The notes below the pieces were generated by a model that was not told the origin of the DNA, ran no database searches, and worked only from the letters and a program-made list of their open reading frames with translations. A program made the translations under genes and the position numbers. From Kitasatospora sp. NBC_00315 (GTDB lineage Bacteria > Actinomycetota > Actinomycetes > Streptomycetales > Streptomycetaceae): DNA of 64,000 bases. Position 1 is the first letter of the stretch. Each line of letters opens with the position of its first letter. The stretch lies in NCBI RefSeq assembly GCF_041435095.1, contig NZ_CP108025.1, positions 6,510,001 through 6,574,000 of the forward strand, written 5' to 3'. Positions 1 through 7,439 of this stretch are shown here, piece by piece.

Positions 1-206
1 TCCACTTCTCGGAGACCTCCGACGCCATCGGGCCGCTCGGCGCCAAGTCGATGAGCGAGAGCCCCTTCAACCCCGTCCCGCCCGCCTTCGCCAACGCCCT
101 GCGCGACGCCACCGGCATCCGATTCACGCAGGCGCCCTTCCTGCGCGACAAGGTCTGGCAGGCCATCGAGGAGCACCGCACCGGCCGCCCGGTGGCAGGG
201 GCCTGA
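1..206 (+). CDS. Xanthine dehydrogenase-family molybdopterin-binding subunit, C-terminal end (partial)
   Basis: Only the last 67 codons are inside the window, read from base 3 to the TGA at 204-206. The visible sequence (HFSETSDAIGPLGAKSMSE, then NPVPPAFANALRDATG and a terminal LRDKVWQAI) matches the C-terminal end of large subunits of xanthine dehydrogenase/aldehyde oxidase enzymes. In that family the conserved glycine-rich GAKSxxE stretch carries the Glu near the molybdenum centre. The substrate cannot be told from this tail. The next gene is another molybdenum-cofactor protein, so the neighbourhood has a molybdenum theme. Confidence 0.8.
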   Translation, partial: HFSETSDAIGPLGAKSMSESPFNPVPPAFANALRDATGIRFTQAPFLRDKVWQAIEEHRTGRPVAGA

Positions 207-220
207 CGAACCGTCCGCAC

Positions 221-287
221 CTGCGAGGAAGAACGCCGCATGTTCCTCGCAGCTGCGGCCGATGGAATCATTCCACGGTCGCAGCTG
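221..287. repeat. Two abutting hairpins in a 153-bp intergenic gap
   Basis: The first hairpin pairs CTGCGAGGAA (221-230) with TTCCTCGCAG (243-252) without mismatch. The second pairs CAGCTGCG (250-257) with CGCAGCTG (280-287) and has an inner palindrome TGGAATCATTCCA. The arms share bases 250-252, so only one can be fully folded at a time. The most likely role is termination of the upstream oxidoreductase gene. There is no T-tract. Confidence 0.45.
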
Positions 288-359
288 CGAATGGCCGGCG
301 ATCCCACGGGGTACCACCCTCCCGGGCCGCACCCGGCGGACCGGGAGGGAGCACGCCGT

Positions 360-800
360 ATGAGACGTCCCGCCGTCCGGCTGCACGGCCATCTGGACCG
401 GCCCGCAGAGCTGACCGTCGGCCAGCTGCGCGACCTGCCCGCGCAGCACGTCGAGGTGACCTTCGACTGCCGAACCGAGGGCGCGCAGCACCACGGCTAC
501 GACGGCCCCCGGCTCTGGGACGTGCTGCGCGCCGCCGGTCCGATGGTCGACCTCACCGCGCGCAAGCCGCGCCTGGGCTTCCTGCTCGCGGTCACCGGCG
601 CCGACGGCCACCGCGCCGTGGTCTCCTGGGCCGAGATCGACCCGGACTTCGGCGGCCAGCAGATCCTGCTCGCGACCAGCATGGACGGCGCCCCGCTGGA
701 CGAGGCCGGGCCGCAGCTCGTCGTCCCCGCCGACCACTGCGGTGCCCGCTACGTCAGCGGCGTGACCGCGGTCTGGCTCGGGCCCGCACTCGGGGCCTGA
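360..800 (+). CDS. Small molybdopterin-dependent oxidoreductase (sulfite-oxidase-type domain)
   Basis: This 146-residue protein resembles the sulfite oxidase/YedY molybdopterin fold. It carries an FDCRTEG motif with the Cys expected to bind molybdenum, followed by YDGPRLWDVLRAAG, AVVSWAEIDPDF and GPQLVVPADHCGARYVSG. Streptomycetes commonly carry such short proteins of unknown substrate. The start at 360 follows a GGGAGGGA ribosome site at 342-349. An upstream in-frame ATG at 240 would lie in the hairpin region and lacks such a site. No signal peptide is visible. The end overlaps the convergent inhibitor gene by 52 bp. Confidence 0.8.
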   Translation: MRRPAVRLHGHLDRPAELTVGQLRDLPAQHVEVTFDCRTEGAQHHGYDGPRLWDVLRAAGPMVDLTARKPRLGFLLAVTGADGHRAVVSWAEIDPDFGGQQILLATSMDGAPLDEAGPQLVVPADHCGARYVSGVTAVWLGPALGA

Positions 801-1243
801 GCGGCGGCGACCGGGGGCAGCAGCGGTACGAAGGAGTCCCAGCGCGCGATCTCGCAGCCGTCGCGCCGGGAGAACCGGGCGTCGACCGGCCGCCCGGCCC
901 AGTGGCCGGTGACCCGGGCGGTGGCCGGTCCGCCGTAGCGCTGCGCGCACACGGCGTCGGGCGGTACCGGGGCGAAGAGGTCCCGGCCCCAGGAGGTCAG
1001 CGAGTCGAGCCGGTCGCAGGCCGCCCGGGGCTCCGGGTGGTCGCCGCCCGTCGGGTGGCACCGCAGCTCGTGCCGCCCGTCGACGGCCGGGCCGGCGCCG
1101 GACGAGAGCGTCACCGTCAGGCGGTCCCCGGAGTCGTCCCGGGCCGGCGGTGGCTGGGCCGCCACGGCCTGGCCGAGTGCGATGAGCAGGGCGGCGGCCG
1201 CGGCGGTGACGGCGGCGGCCCGTCGGAGCTGGGTGCTGGACAT
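749..1243 (-). CDS. Secreted SSI-family subtilisin inhibitor-like protein
   Basis: The 164-residue product has a cleavable signal peptide (about residues 1-29: arginines, an alanine/leucine core, then AVAA). The mature part carries four cysteines in the Streptomyces subtilisin inhibitor arrangement: LRCHP and AACDRL, then AVCAQRYGGPA and RDGCEIARW. The segment after the third Cys is where the family's reactive-site loop lies. Its sequence here differs from classical SSI, so the target protease is unclear. A 17-residue Ala/Pro/Ser tail extends past the usual end and overlaps the convergent Mo-pterin gene. It should act outside the cell. Confidence 0.8.
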   Translation of the reverse strand: MSSTQLRRAAAVTAAAAALLIALGQAVAAQPPPARDDSGDRLTVTLSSGAGPAVDGRHELRCHPTGGDHPEPRAACDRLDSLTSWGRDLFAPVPPDAVCAQRYGGPATARVTGHWAGRPVDARFSRRDGCEIARWDSFVPLLPPVAAAQAPSAGPSQTAVTPLT

Positions 1244-1303
1244 GCGTCAACAGCTACCGCGCGCGGCGCCGCACACGCGGCCATCACCCGGACGAGGGCG
1301 TGG

Positions 1304-1352
1304 CGGCGCCGCGGTGGCGAGCACCTCCCGGGTGCCCGCCACCGCGGCGCCG
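1304..1352 (-). terminator. Strong hairpin downstream of the Mop-domain gene
   Basis: A perfect 16-bp stem (1304-1319 with 1337-1352) encloses a second 5-bp stem GCACC/GGTGC. It begins 6 bp past the stop codon of the minus-strand gene at 1358. As usual in these genomes there is no clear U-tract. Confidence 0.7.
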
Positions 1353-1357
1353 CGGCC

Positions 1358-1777
1358 TCAGACGGTCGCGAGCGAGACCTCGGTCGACTTGATCAGGGCG
1401 ACCACCGTGCTGCCGGTGACGAGGCCGAGATCGGCGACGGCGTCCGCCGTGATCGCGGCGGTCAGCTCGCCGCCCTCAACGGCCACCTTCACCCCGGCCA
1501 TCGCGCCGCCGGTGGCGACCTCGACGACCGTGCCCGGGATCTGGTTGCGGATGCTCAGTCCGGCGACGGGCCCGGTGGCCAGGGCCACCTCGGTGGACTT
1601 CACCAGGGCGCGGACCCGGCTGCCCTCGGCGATCCCGAGGTCCTTCACCGAGTCCAGGGTGATGGCCGAGGTGATCTCCAGACCCGAGCCCAGGCGGACC
1701 TTGACGGTGGCCATCACCTCACCGGTGGCGACCGCGGTGACGGTGCCGGGAAGCTGGTTGCGGATGCTCAGGCTCAT
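1358..1777 (-). CDS. Tandem Mop-domain molybdate-binding protein (molbindin-type)
   Basis: This 139-residue protein is two copies of the roughly 65-residue Mop/TOBE domain (about residues 2-67 and 72-138). Each begins SIRNQLPGTV or SIRNQIPGTV and ends ALVKSTEVALAT or ALIKSTEVSLAT. Family members bind molybdate or tungstate in the cytoplasm for storage or as part of ModE/ModC. There is no DNA-binding or ATPase domain here, so a storage or buffering role is most likely. Two Mo-dependent oxidoreductases lie just upstream in the window, which fits. Confidence 0.88.
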   Translation of the reverse strand: MSLSIRNQLPGTVTAVATGEVMATVKVRLGSGLEITSAITLDSVKDLGIAEGSRVRALVKSTEVALATGPVAGLSIRNQIPGTVVEVATGGAMAGVKVAVEGGELTAAITADAVADLGLVTGSTVVALIKSTEVSLATV

Positions 1778-1960
1778 GGGTGGTGCCTCGCTCTTCGGTC
1801 GGGGGAACAGGGGTTCCGATCGCGCCGCCCTCCACCCTACTGGGAAGAAAAGAGCAGGTCAGAAGCGTTCTGACGGGGCATCGCAGATGCGGGCCGCAGT
1901 CGCCGTCCCAGGTCGCGACTGCGACCCGGCCGCCCCCGGCCGCCCCCGGCCGTCCCTCGT

Positions 1961-3055
1961 TCAGCCGATCACGGCGGCCCGGACGCAGAGCACGTCCGGC
2001 AGGTGGGAGACCAGCAGCCGCCAGCTGTCGCCCTCGTCCGCGCTCGCGTGCACCTCGCCGTTGCGGTTGCCGAAGTAGAGGCCGGCCGGATCCGCGTCGT
2101 CGCTGCGCAACGCGTCGCGCAGGACCACGCCGTAGTGGTCGCCGCCCGGCAGCCCCTCGGCGAGCGGCTGCCAGCTGTCGCCGGCGTCCTCGGTGCGGAA
2201 CACCCGGCAGCGGCGCCCGGGCGGCATCCGGCTGGCGGCGCCGTCCAGCGGGAAGACGTACGCGGTGTCGGCGCGCCGGGGATGGGCGGCGACGGCGAAG
2301 CCGAAGTCGGCGGGCAGTCCGTCGGCGACGAACCGCCAGGTCGCGCCCGCGTCGTCACTGCGGTAGACGCCGCCGTGGTTCTGCAGGTAGAGACGGTCGG
2401 GGTCGACCGGGTCGCGGGCGATCTTGTGCACGCACTGGCCGAACTCCGGGTACTGGCTCTCCTGCGGCAGGAACTCCGCCCGCAGGCCGGTGTTGGACGG
2501 CTGCCAGCTCTGCCCGCCGTCCTTCGTCCGGTACACGCCGCCGCTGGAGACCGCCACCAGCACCGTCTGCGGGTCGCGCGGGTCGGTCAGGACGGTGTGC
2601 AGCCCCTGCCCGCCGTACCCGGCGCCCCAGTGCGCGCGCTGCGGGTGGTCCCAGAGCGACTCGACCAGGGCGAAGGACTCGCCGCCGTCCTCGGAGCGGA
2701 ACAACGCGGCCGGCTCGGTGCCCGCGTAGACCACACCGGGCGCCTCGTCACCGGCGGGCTGGAGCTGCCAGACCCGGGTGAGCGAGGCGCCGGTGTGCTC
2801 GGGGAACCCGATCGCGGGCCTGGGCGGCTCGTACCAACTGCCGCCCAGGTCGTCGGAGCGCCACACCGACGGGCCCCAGTGGCTGCTGTCGGCACCCGCC
2901 AGCACCCGGACCCGGCCGCCGCGGCGGTCGATCGAGACGGAGTAGACCGCGTTCATCGGGAAATGCGGACCGCTGAACTCCCAGTCCACCCGGTCGTGGC
3001 TCCGCCCGAGGAACAAACCCTTCTGCGTCCCGACGGCCAACAGCACTTCGGTCAT
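1961..3055 (-). CDS. Asp-box (BNR) beta-propeller protein, WD40/YVTN/BNR type
   Basis: The 364-residue protein opens MTEVLLAVGTQKGLFLGRS and contains six Asp-box turns of the S/T-x-D-x-G-x-x-W/F type: RSDDLGGSW, RSEDGGESF, RTKDGGQSW, RSDDAGATW, RTEDAGDSW and SADEGDSW. This is the mark of a sialidase-like beta-propeller. No signal peptide or sialidase catalytic residues are evident, so it is probably a cytoplasmic propeller of unknown role. I start it at 3055. A start at 3124 would run into the 38-bp terminator palindrome and adds no conserved sequence. Confidence 0.8.
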   Translation of the reverse strand: MTEVLLAVGTQKGLFLGRSHDRVDWEFSGPHFPMNAVYSVSIDRRGGRVRVLAGADSSHWGPSVWRSDDLGGSWYEPPRPAIGFPEHTGASLTRVWQLQPAGDEAPGVVYAGTEPAALFRSEDGGESFALVESLWDHPQRAHWGAGYGGQGLHTVLTDPRDPQTVLVAVSSGGVYRTKDGGQSWQPSNTGLRAEFLPQESQYPEFGQCVHKIARDPVDPDRLYLQNHGGVYRSDDAGATWRFVADGLPADFGFAVAAHPRRADTAYVFPLDGAASRMPPGRRCRVFRTEDAGDSWQPLAEGLPGGDHYGVVLRDALRSDDADPAGLYFGNRNGEVHASADEGDSWRLLVSHLPDVLCVRAAVIG

Positions 3056-3112
3056 GACGAACACCCACCTGATCGGCGACTCGGCCCCCGCCGCCAGTGT
3101 CCCGCCGTCCGC

Positions 3113-3150
3113 GGGGCCGCACACCCCGGCGCGCCGGGGTGTGCGGCCCC
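3113..3150 (-). terminator. Perfect 38-bp palindrome between two minus-strand genes
   Basis: Bases 3113-3131 and 3132-3150 are exact reverse complements with no spacer. It lies 16 bp past the stop of the oxidoreductase gene (3167) and upstream of the propeller gene, so it most likely ends the oxidoreductase transcript. Confidence 0.75.
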
Positions 3151-3166
3151 GACGCCCCCGGAGACC

Positions 3167-4609
3167 TCAGCCCCGGCAGTCCTCCAGCAGCCGCAGCCAC
3201 ACCTCGCTGATCGTCGGATAGGCCGGCACCGCGTGCCAGAGCCGCTCGATCGGCACCTCGCCCACCACCGCCACCGTCGCCGAGTGGAGCAGCTCCGCCA
3301 CCCCCGGACCGACGAAGGTCGCGCCGACCAGCAGCCGGCGGTCCAGGTCGAAGACCACCCGGGCCCGGCCCCGGTAGTGGTCGCCGTACAGCGAGGCCCC
3401 GGCGACCTGTCCGAGGTCGTGGTCGACGGCCTTCACCCGCAGGCCGGCCCGCTGCGCCTCGGCCAGGCTCAGGCCGACCGCCGCAGCCTCCGGCTCGGTG
3501 AACACCACCTGCGGCGCGCCCGCGGTGTCGGCGGAGGCCACGTGCGCGCCCCAGCGCGCGGTGTCCAGCACCTCGCCCCTGGCCAGGGCGCCGATCGCGT
3601 TGCCGGCGATCCGGGCCTGGTACTTGCCCTGGTGGGTGAGCAGCGCCCGGTGGTTGACGTCGCCCGCCGCGTACAGCCAGCCGCCGGGCACCCCGAGCAC
3701 GGCGCAGCCGTCGTCCGTCACCAGCCAGGAGCCGGGCTCCAGGCCGATCCGCTCCAGGCCGAGGTCCTCGGTCCGGGGCGCCCGGCCGGTCGCGTACAGC
3801 ACCTCGTCGGCGGTCAGCCGCTCGCCGCCGTCCAGGACCACGGTCACCGGCCCGTCGGCCGCCGGGCGCTCCAGCGAGGCGACGGCGGCGTGCGTGCGCA
3901 CGTCCACCCCCGCCTCGCGCAGCCCGTCCGCGACCAGCTCGCCCGCGAACGGCTCCATCCGGGGCAGCAGCCGCTCGCCGCGCACCAGCAGCACCACCTC
4001 GGCGCCCAGCGCCTGCCAGGCGGTGGCCATCTCCACGCCGACCACGCCGCCGCCGACCACCACCAGCCGCCCCGGCACCTTCGCCGCCGACGTCGCCTCG
4101 CGGCTGGTCCACGGACGGGCCCCGGCGAGGCCGGGCACACCCTCGGGCAGCACCGCGCGGCTGCCGGTGCAGACCGCCACGGCATGCCGGGCGGTCAGGA
4201 CGCGCTCGGCGCCGTCGGCGGTGGTCACGGTGACCGTCCGCTCGCCGGTCAGCCTGCCGTGCCCGCGCACCAGGTCGATGCCCGCGCCGTCGAGCCACTC
4301 GACCTGGCCGTCGTCCCGCCAGTGCGAGGTGAAGGAGTCGCGCCGGGCCAGCACCGCCGACACGTCCAGCCGGCCGACCACCGCCTCCCGGGAGCCGGCC
4401 ACCGCCCGCGCGCCGGCCAGCGCGGCCACCGGCCGCAGCAGCGCCTTGCTGGGCATGCACGCCCAGTACGAGCACTCGCCGCCGACCAGCTCGCTCTCCA
4501 CGACGACCGTGCGCAGCCCGGCGGCCGTCGTCCGGTCGGCGAGGTTCTCCCCGGTGGGGCCGGCCCCGAGGACGATCACGTCGTACCGGTCGCTCTCCCG
4601 CGCGCTCAC
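3167..4609 (-). CDS. Pyridine-nucleotide disulfide oxidoreductase (dihydrolipoamide dehydrogenase/mercuric reductase family)
   Basis: This 480-residue flavoprotein has the N-terminal FAD site VIVLGAGPTGENLA, the redox disulfide in GGECSYWACMPSK (two Cys four residues apart), and a second NAD(P) site VVVGGGVVGVEMA. It also has the second FAD motif LYAAGDVNHRALLTHQGKYQA and a C-terminal dimerisation domain. It should be a cytosolic NAD(P)H-dependent disulfide oxidoreductase. The physiological acceptor is unknown, and nothing shows mercury or lipoamide specificity. The GTG start at 4609 follows GAGGAGAAG and overlaps the stop of the upstream OsmC fragment (GTGA), so the two are translationally coupled. 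Confidence 0.85.
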   Translation of the reverse strand: MSARESDRYDVIVLGAGPTGENLADRTTAAGLRTVVVESELVGGECSYWACMPSKALLRPVAALAGARAVAGSREAVVGRLDVSAVLARRDSFTSHWRDDGQVEWLDGAGIDLVRGHGRLTGERTVTVTTADGAERVLTARHAVAVCTGSRAVLPEGVPGLAGARPWTSREATSAAKVPGRLVVVGGGVVGVEMATAWQALGAEVVLLVRGERLLPRMEPFAGELVADGLREAGVDVRTHAAVASLERPAADGPVTVVLDGGERLTADEVLYATGRAPRTEDLGLERIGLEPGSWLVTDDGCAVLGVPGGWLYAAGDVNHRALLTHQGKYQARIAGNAIGALARGEVLDTARWGAHVASADTAGAPQVVFTEPEAAAVGLSLAEAQRAGLRVKAVDHDLGQVAGASLYGDHYRGRARVVFDLDRRLLVGATFVGPGVAELLHSATVAVVGEVPIERLWHAVPAYPTISEVWLRLLEDCRG

Positions 4610-4803
4610 GCCTTCTCCTCGGTGGTCTCGATCGCGACGCCCGCCCGCAGCGCCAGGTTGACGGGGGTGCGCTCGCAGATGTCCAGCAGCCGGGCGCGCT
4701 GGGCTTCCTCCAGCGCCCCGACGAGGGCCACCCGGCGGGAGGCCGGCGCGCCTTCCGCCGGGTTCTGTACCGGGCTCTCGGCGGGAGTCTGGCTCTGGGT
4801 CAT
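4606..4803 (-). CDS. Short protein matching only the C-terminal end of OsmC-like proteins
   Basis: The 65-residue product has a disordered-looking Gln/Pro/Ala N-terminal half. Its C-terminal half (EEAQRARLLDICERTPVNLALRAG) resembles the last helix and strand of OsmC/Ohr proteins. Full OsmC proteins are about 140 residues, and the peroxidatic cysteine region is absent here. It could be the remnant of a truncated OsmC gene or a small accessory of the coupled oxidoreductase, since its stop overlaps that gene's GTG. Two pairs of 17-bp tandem duplications lie directly upstream and may mark the rearrangement that removed the 5' part. Confidence 0.5.
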   Translation of the reverse strand: MTQSQTPAESPVQNPAEGAPASRRVALVGALEEAQRARLLDICERTPVNLALRAGVAIETTEEKA

Positions 4804-4895
4804 GAGGCGTACGCCCTTGCTCTCGGTCGGCCGGGTGCGCCGCAGGTCCGTCGGCGCCCCGGCCCATCCTGCGCCGGGTACGGCCGTCCGCGTGA

Positions 4896-4969
4896 CCGAA
4901 CACGCTGATCGGCCGAACACGCTGATCGGCCGGCCGCGCGGAGCGGCGGGCGGCGCGGAGCGGCGGGCG
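4896..4969. repeat. Two consecutive 17-bp tandem duplications
   Basis: The unit CCGAACACGCTGATCGG occurs exactly twice (4896-4912, 4913-4929). Six bases later a different 17-bp unit, GCGCGGAGCGGCGGGCG, also occurs exactly twice (4936-4952, 4953-4969). They fill the gap between the OsmC fragment and the upstream flavoprotein gene. Confidence 0.85.
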
Positions 4970-4975
4970 GCGGGC

Positions 4976-5491
4976 TCAGGCCGGGCCGAACCGCCAGCGG
5001 GTCTGGCTGTACTCGCCCTTGCGGAAGCCGAACGCGGTCACCGGCTCCACCCGGAACACCGGGTCGTTGCCGCCGGAGCCGAGGAAGTAGCCGTTGCGCA
5101 CCTCGAAGCGCCACTCGCTGCCGTACTTGGCCTCGTACGCGTCGGCGACCGCCCGGAGCGCGTCGTCGTCGGCCAGCCGGACGGCCTCGCCCTCGACGAC
5201 CACGTCCAGACCGGAGTGCAGGGTGTTGGTCCCGGTGGTGAGCACACAGTGCGGGTTGCCCGCGAGGTTCCTGGCCTTGCGCTCGTCCCCGCCGGTGCAG
5301 AAGTGCAGGGCGCCCTCCACCCAGACCGCGATCAGGGGCGTGACGTGCGGTCGTCCGTCGGGGCGGACGGTGGAGAGCCAGTACAGCTCGGCGGCCGCCA
5401 GCCGGTCGAGGGCCTGCGGCCACTCGGTCGCCGCCGCGTCGTCGTCGCTGTACCGGGGGTCGAGTTCGGCCACCGGCCGCTGCTCCGCCAT
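4976..5491 (-). CDS. Pyridoxamine 5'-phosphate oxidase-family FMN/F420-binding protein
   Basis: The 171-residue protein has the split-barrel pattern of the PPOX family: ELYWLSTVRPDGRPHVTPLIAVWVEGALHFCTGGDERKARNL, then HCVLTTGTN and DVVVEGEAVRLADDD. Family members bind FMN or F420 and reduce or oxidise small molecules in the cytoplasm. The substrate cannot be assigned. It lies upstream of, and in the same direction as, the OsmC fragment and the disulfide oxidoreductase, so these may form a redox operon. Confidence 0.8.
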   Translation of the reverse strand: MAEQRPVAELDPRYSDDDAAATEWPQALDRLAAAELYWLSTVRPDGRPHVTPLIAVWVEGALHFCTGGDERKARNLAGNPHCVLTTGTNTLHSGLDVVVEGEAVRLADDDALRAVADAYEAKYGSEWRFEVRNGYFLGSGGNDPVFRVEPVTAFGFRKGEYSQTRWRFGPA

Positions 5492-5677
5492 CCGTCGACC
5501 CGCCGATCGCTCGCCGGTGCGCCCGGGCGCGGTGCGCCCGGGCCTTCCGGATGCCTCCCATGCTCGCCGCCGGGCGCGGGCCGGGCCGGGAGCCGGGGCC
5601 GTGTCGGCGCAGGTTTCACCCGGCCCGCGCGCCGGGCGGCCGCGCGGGCACCGGCCGGCAGGGCTCGGCCGTCGGGG

Positions 5678-7300
5678 TCAGCGGGCGGCCGGTTCCGGGG
5701 CGCCGCTCGTCGGGTGGTCGGGGGCGCCGTCGTCGCGCATCAGCCGCTGCGGGCGGCGCAGCACCAGGTACCCGAGCCCGGCCAGGGTGACCAGCCCGAC
5801 GCCGAGCAGGGCCGCCCAGACCTGGTACCAGGGGGCGCCGGGCGGGGCGAGGACGGTGCGAGGCCAGCAGATGTTGACCACCTCCAGGCCCGTCCACAGG
5901 ACCGCGAGCGCGTTCAGGGCGGTGCCCGCGCGCCCGTAGGAGACCTGGCCGGCCGGGCGCCAGTGGCCGCGCAGACGGGCGGTCAGGGCGGCCAGGCAGA
6001 GCAGGAAGAACGGCAGGAAGGTCGCGGCGGTACCGAAGGTGATCAGACTGCCGATCGCGGTGGAGCGCAGGCCCAGCGGCAGGGCGGCGCTGCTGACCAG
6101 GGTGGCCGCGACCAGGCCGCCGATTGGTGCCCGGTGCCGGTTGACCTTGCGGACCTGGGCGGAGAAAGGGAACACGCCGTCCCGTGCCAGCGAGTAGAGA
6201 CCCCGGGCGGCGCCGCCCTGTGAGGCCATCAGGCAGGCGGTGAAGGAGACCAGCACGACCACCACGAACGGCTTGGCGGCCCAGTCGCCGAAGCCGGTGG
6301 TGACGGCGGCGGTGACCGGGTCGAGGTCGGCGCCGGCGACCACCGCGGCCGGGTCGGGGTGCGCGAGGGCCACCGAGACGGCGTTCAGAATGACCACCAC
6401 CCCCACGCTGAGCAGGGCGTACCACATGGCACGCGGCACCTGGCGCCCCGCGTCCCTGGTCTCCTCCGCCGTGGAGACGCAGGCGTCGAAGCCGATGAAG
6501 GCCCAGCCGCCGACGGCGATCACGGCCAGGAAGGCGGCCGGAGCGGAGAGCCCGGCGGCGGCCGGCGCGTGCAGGGTGTCGGTCAGCAGCCCGAAGCCGT
6601 GCACGCGGCAGAACAGCAGCAGCGCCAGGCCGACCAGCACCGAGGCGATCGCCTCGGCGGCGATGCCGAGCGAGACGAACCGGCGCAGCAGGTCGATGCC
6701 GTACGCGTTGACCAGCGTGCAGCAGAGCATGAACGCGGCGGACACCAGGACGAGCCGCGCGGGCGTGGGGGTGAGCCCGAAGAGGGCGAAGAACCAGGGG
6801 GAGGCCAGGTAGGCGACGGTGGTGTTGGCGAACATCACCGCGAACTGCCAGAGCCAGCCGCTCATCCAGGCGAAGGACGGCCCGGCGAGGCGGCGGGTCC
6901 ACTGGTAGGCGCCACCGGCCAGCGGCCACTGGGAGGCCAGCTCGGAGTAGACGCAGACCACCAGGATCTGGCCGAGCAGGCAGACCGGCAGGGCCCAGAC
7001 CCAGGCGCCGCCGGCCACGCTCATGCCGACCTGGCTCACGGCGTAGAGGCCGACCACGGGGGAGACGACGGCGAAGCCCATGGAGATGTTGCCGAGGACG
7101 CCGAGACTGCGGCGCAGCTCCTGCCGGTAGCCGAGGGCGGCGAGGCGTTCGGCGTCGGTGCCGGCACCCGGGTCGGTGCCGGTCCCGGTGCCGGTGCCCG
7201 TGGCGGGTGCGGTGGAGCCGGGAGCGGCGGGGGAGGTGGTGGCGGCCGGTGCCGCGGTCGTGCCGGGGGCCGCCGAGGGGCCTGGAGGGTGGTCGTTCAT
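5678..7300 (-). CDS. APC-superfamily amino acid permease
   Basis: This 540-residue membrane protein has about 12 hydrophobic segments starting near residue 62 (LGVLGNISMGFAVVSPVVGLYAV). It carries the APC family signatures SELASQWPLAGGAYQWTRRL in the first third and GFDACVSTAEETRDAG in the middle. These mark amino acid/choline transporters of the inner membrane. A Pro/Ala/Gly-Thr-rich leader of about 50 residues is unusual and may be disordered. The start at 7300 faces a divergent TetR gene, with a perfect palindrome between them, so that regulator probably controls it. Confidence 0.85.
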   Translation of the reverse strand: MNDHPPGPSAAPGTTAAPAATTSPAAPGSTAPATGTGTGTGTDPGAGTDAERLAALGYRQELRRSLGVLGNISMGFAVVSPVVGLYAVSQVGMSVAGGAWVWALPVCLLGQILVVCVYSELASQWPLAGGAYQWTRRLAGPSFAWMSGWLWQFAVMFANTTVAYLASPWFFALFGLTPTPARLVLVSAAFMLCCTLVNAYGIDLLRRFVSLGIAAEAIASVLVGLALLLFCRVHGFGLLTDTLHAPAAAGLSAPAAFLAVIAVGGWAFIGFDACVSTAEETRDAGRQVPRAMWYALLSVGVVVILNAVSVALAHPDPAAVVAGADLDPVTAAVTTGFGDWAAKPFVVVVLVSFTACLMASQGGAARGLYSLARDGVFPFSAQVRKVNRHRAPIGGLVAATLVSSAALPLGLRSTAIGSLITFGTAATFLPFFLLCLAALTARLRGHWRPAGQVSYGRAGTALNALAVLWTGLEVVNICWPRTVLAPPGAPWYQVWAALLGVGLVTLAGLGYLVLRRPQRLMRDDGAPDHPTSGAPEPAAR

Positions 7301-7326
7301 GGCCGGTCCGCCTTGCCGTCGTCGAA

Positions 7327-7343
7327 AACTAACTTTGTTAGTT
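7327..7343. promoter_or_regulatory. Palindromic operator between permease and TetR genes
   Basis: AACTAAC-TTT-GTTAGTT is a perfect 7-bp inverted repeat with a 3-bp centre, and it is AT-rich in a very GC-rich setting. It lies in the 139-bp gap between the two divergent starts (7300 and 7440), where a TetR dimer site is expected. Confidence 0.75.
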
Positions 7344-7439
7344 CGGGACGGTAGCCCCTCGCCCGGACCGAGCGGAAGGGGTCGACACCAGGCTGTAATA
7401 CGGTGGGCCCGGTTCGGACACAGACGTGAGGGGCGGGTC

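Noticed and set aside
1961..3124. Longer start for the beta-propeller gene at 3124
   Set aside because: It would place the first codons inside the 38-bp palindrome. The conserved MTEVLLAVGTQKG begins at 3055.
4896..4969. Possible attachment or integration site from the direct repeats
   Set aside because: There is no integrase, tRNA gene or mobile element nearby, and the repeats abut instead of flanking an insert.
2003..6223. A 1406-codon open frame on the plus strand
   Set aside because: It is antisense to four well-supported minus-strand genes. Its translation is Arg/Gly/Ala-rich without any domain, as expected from codon bias in very GC-rich DNA.
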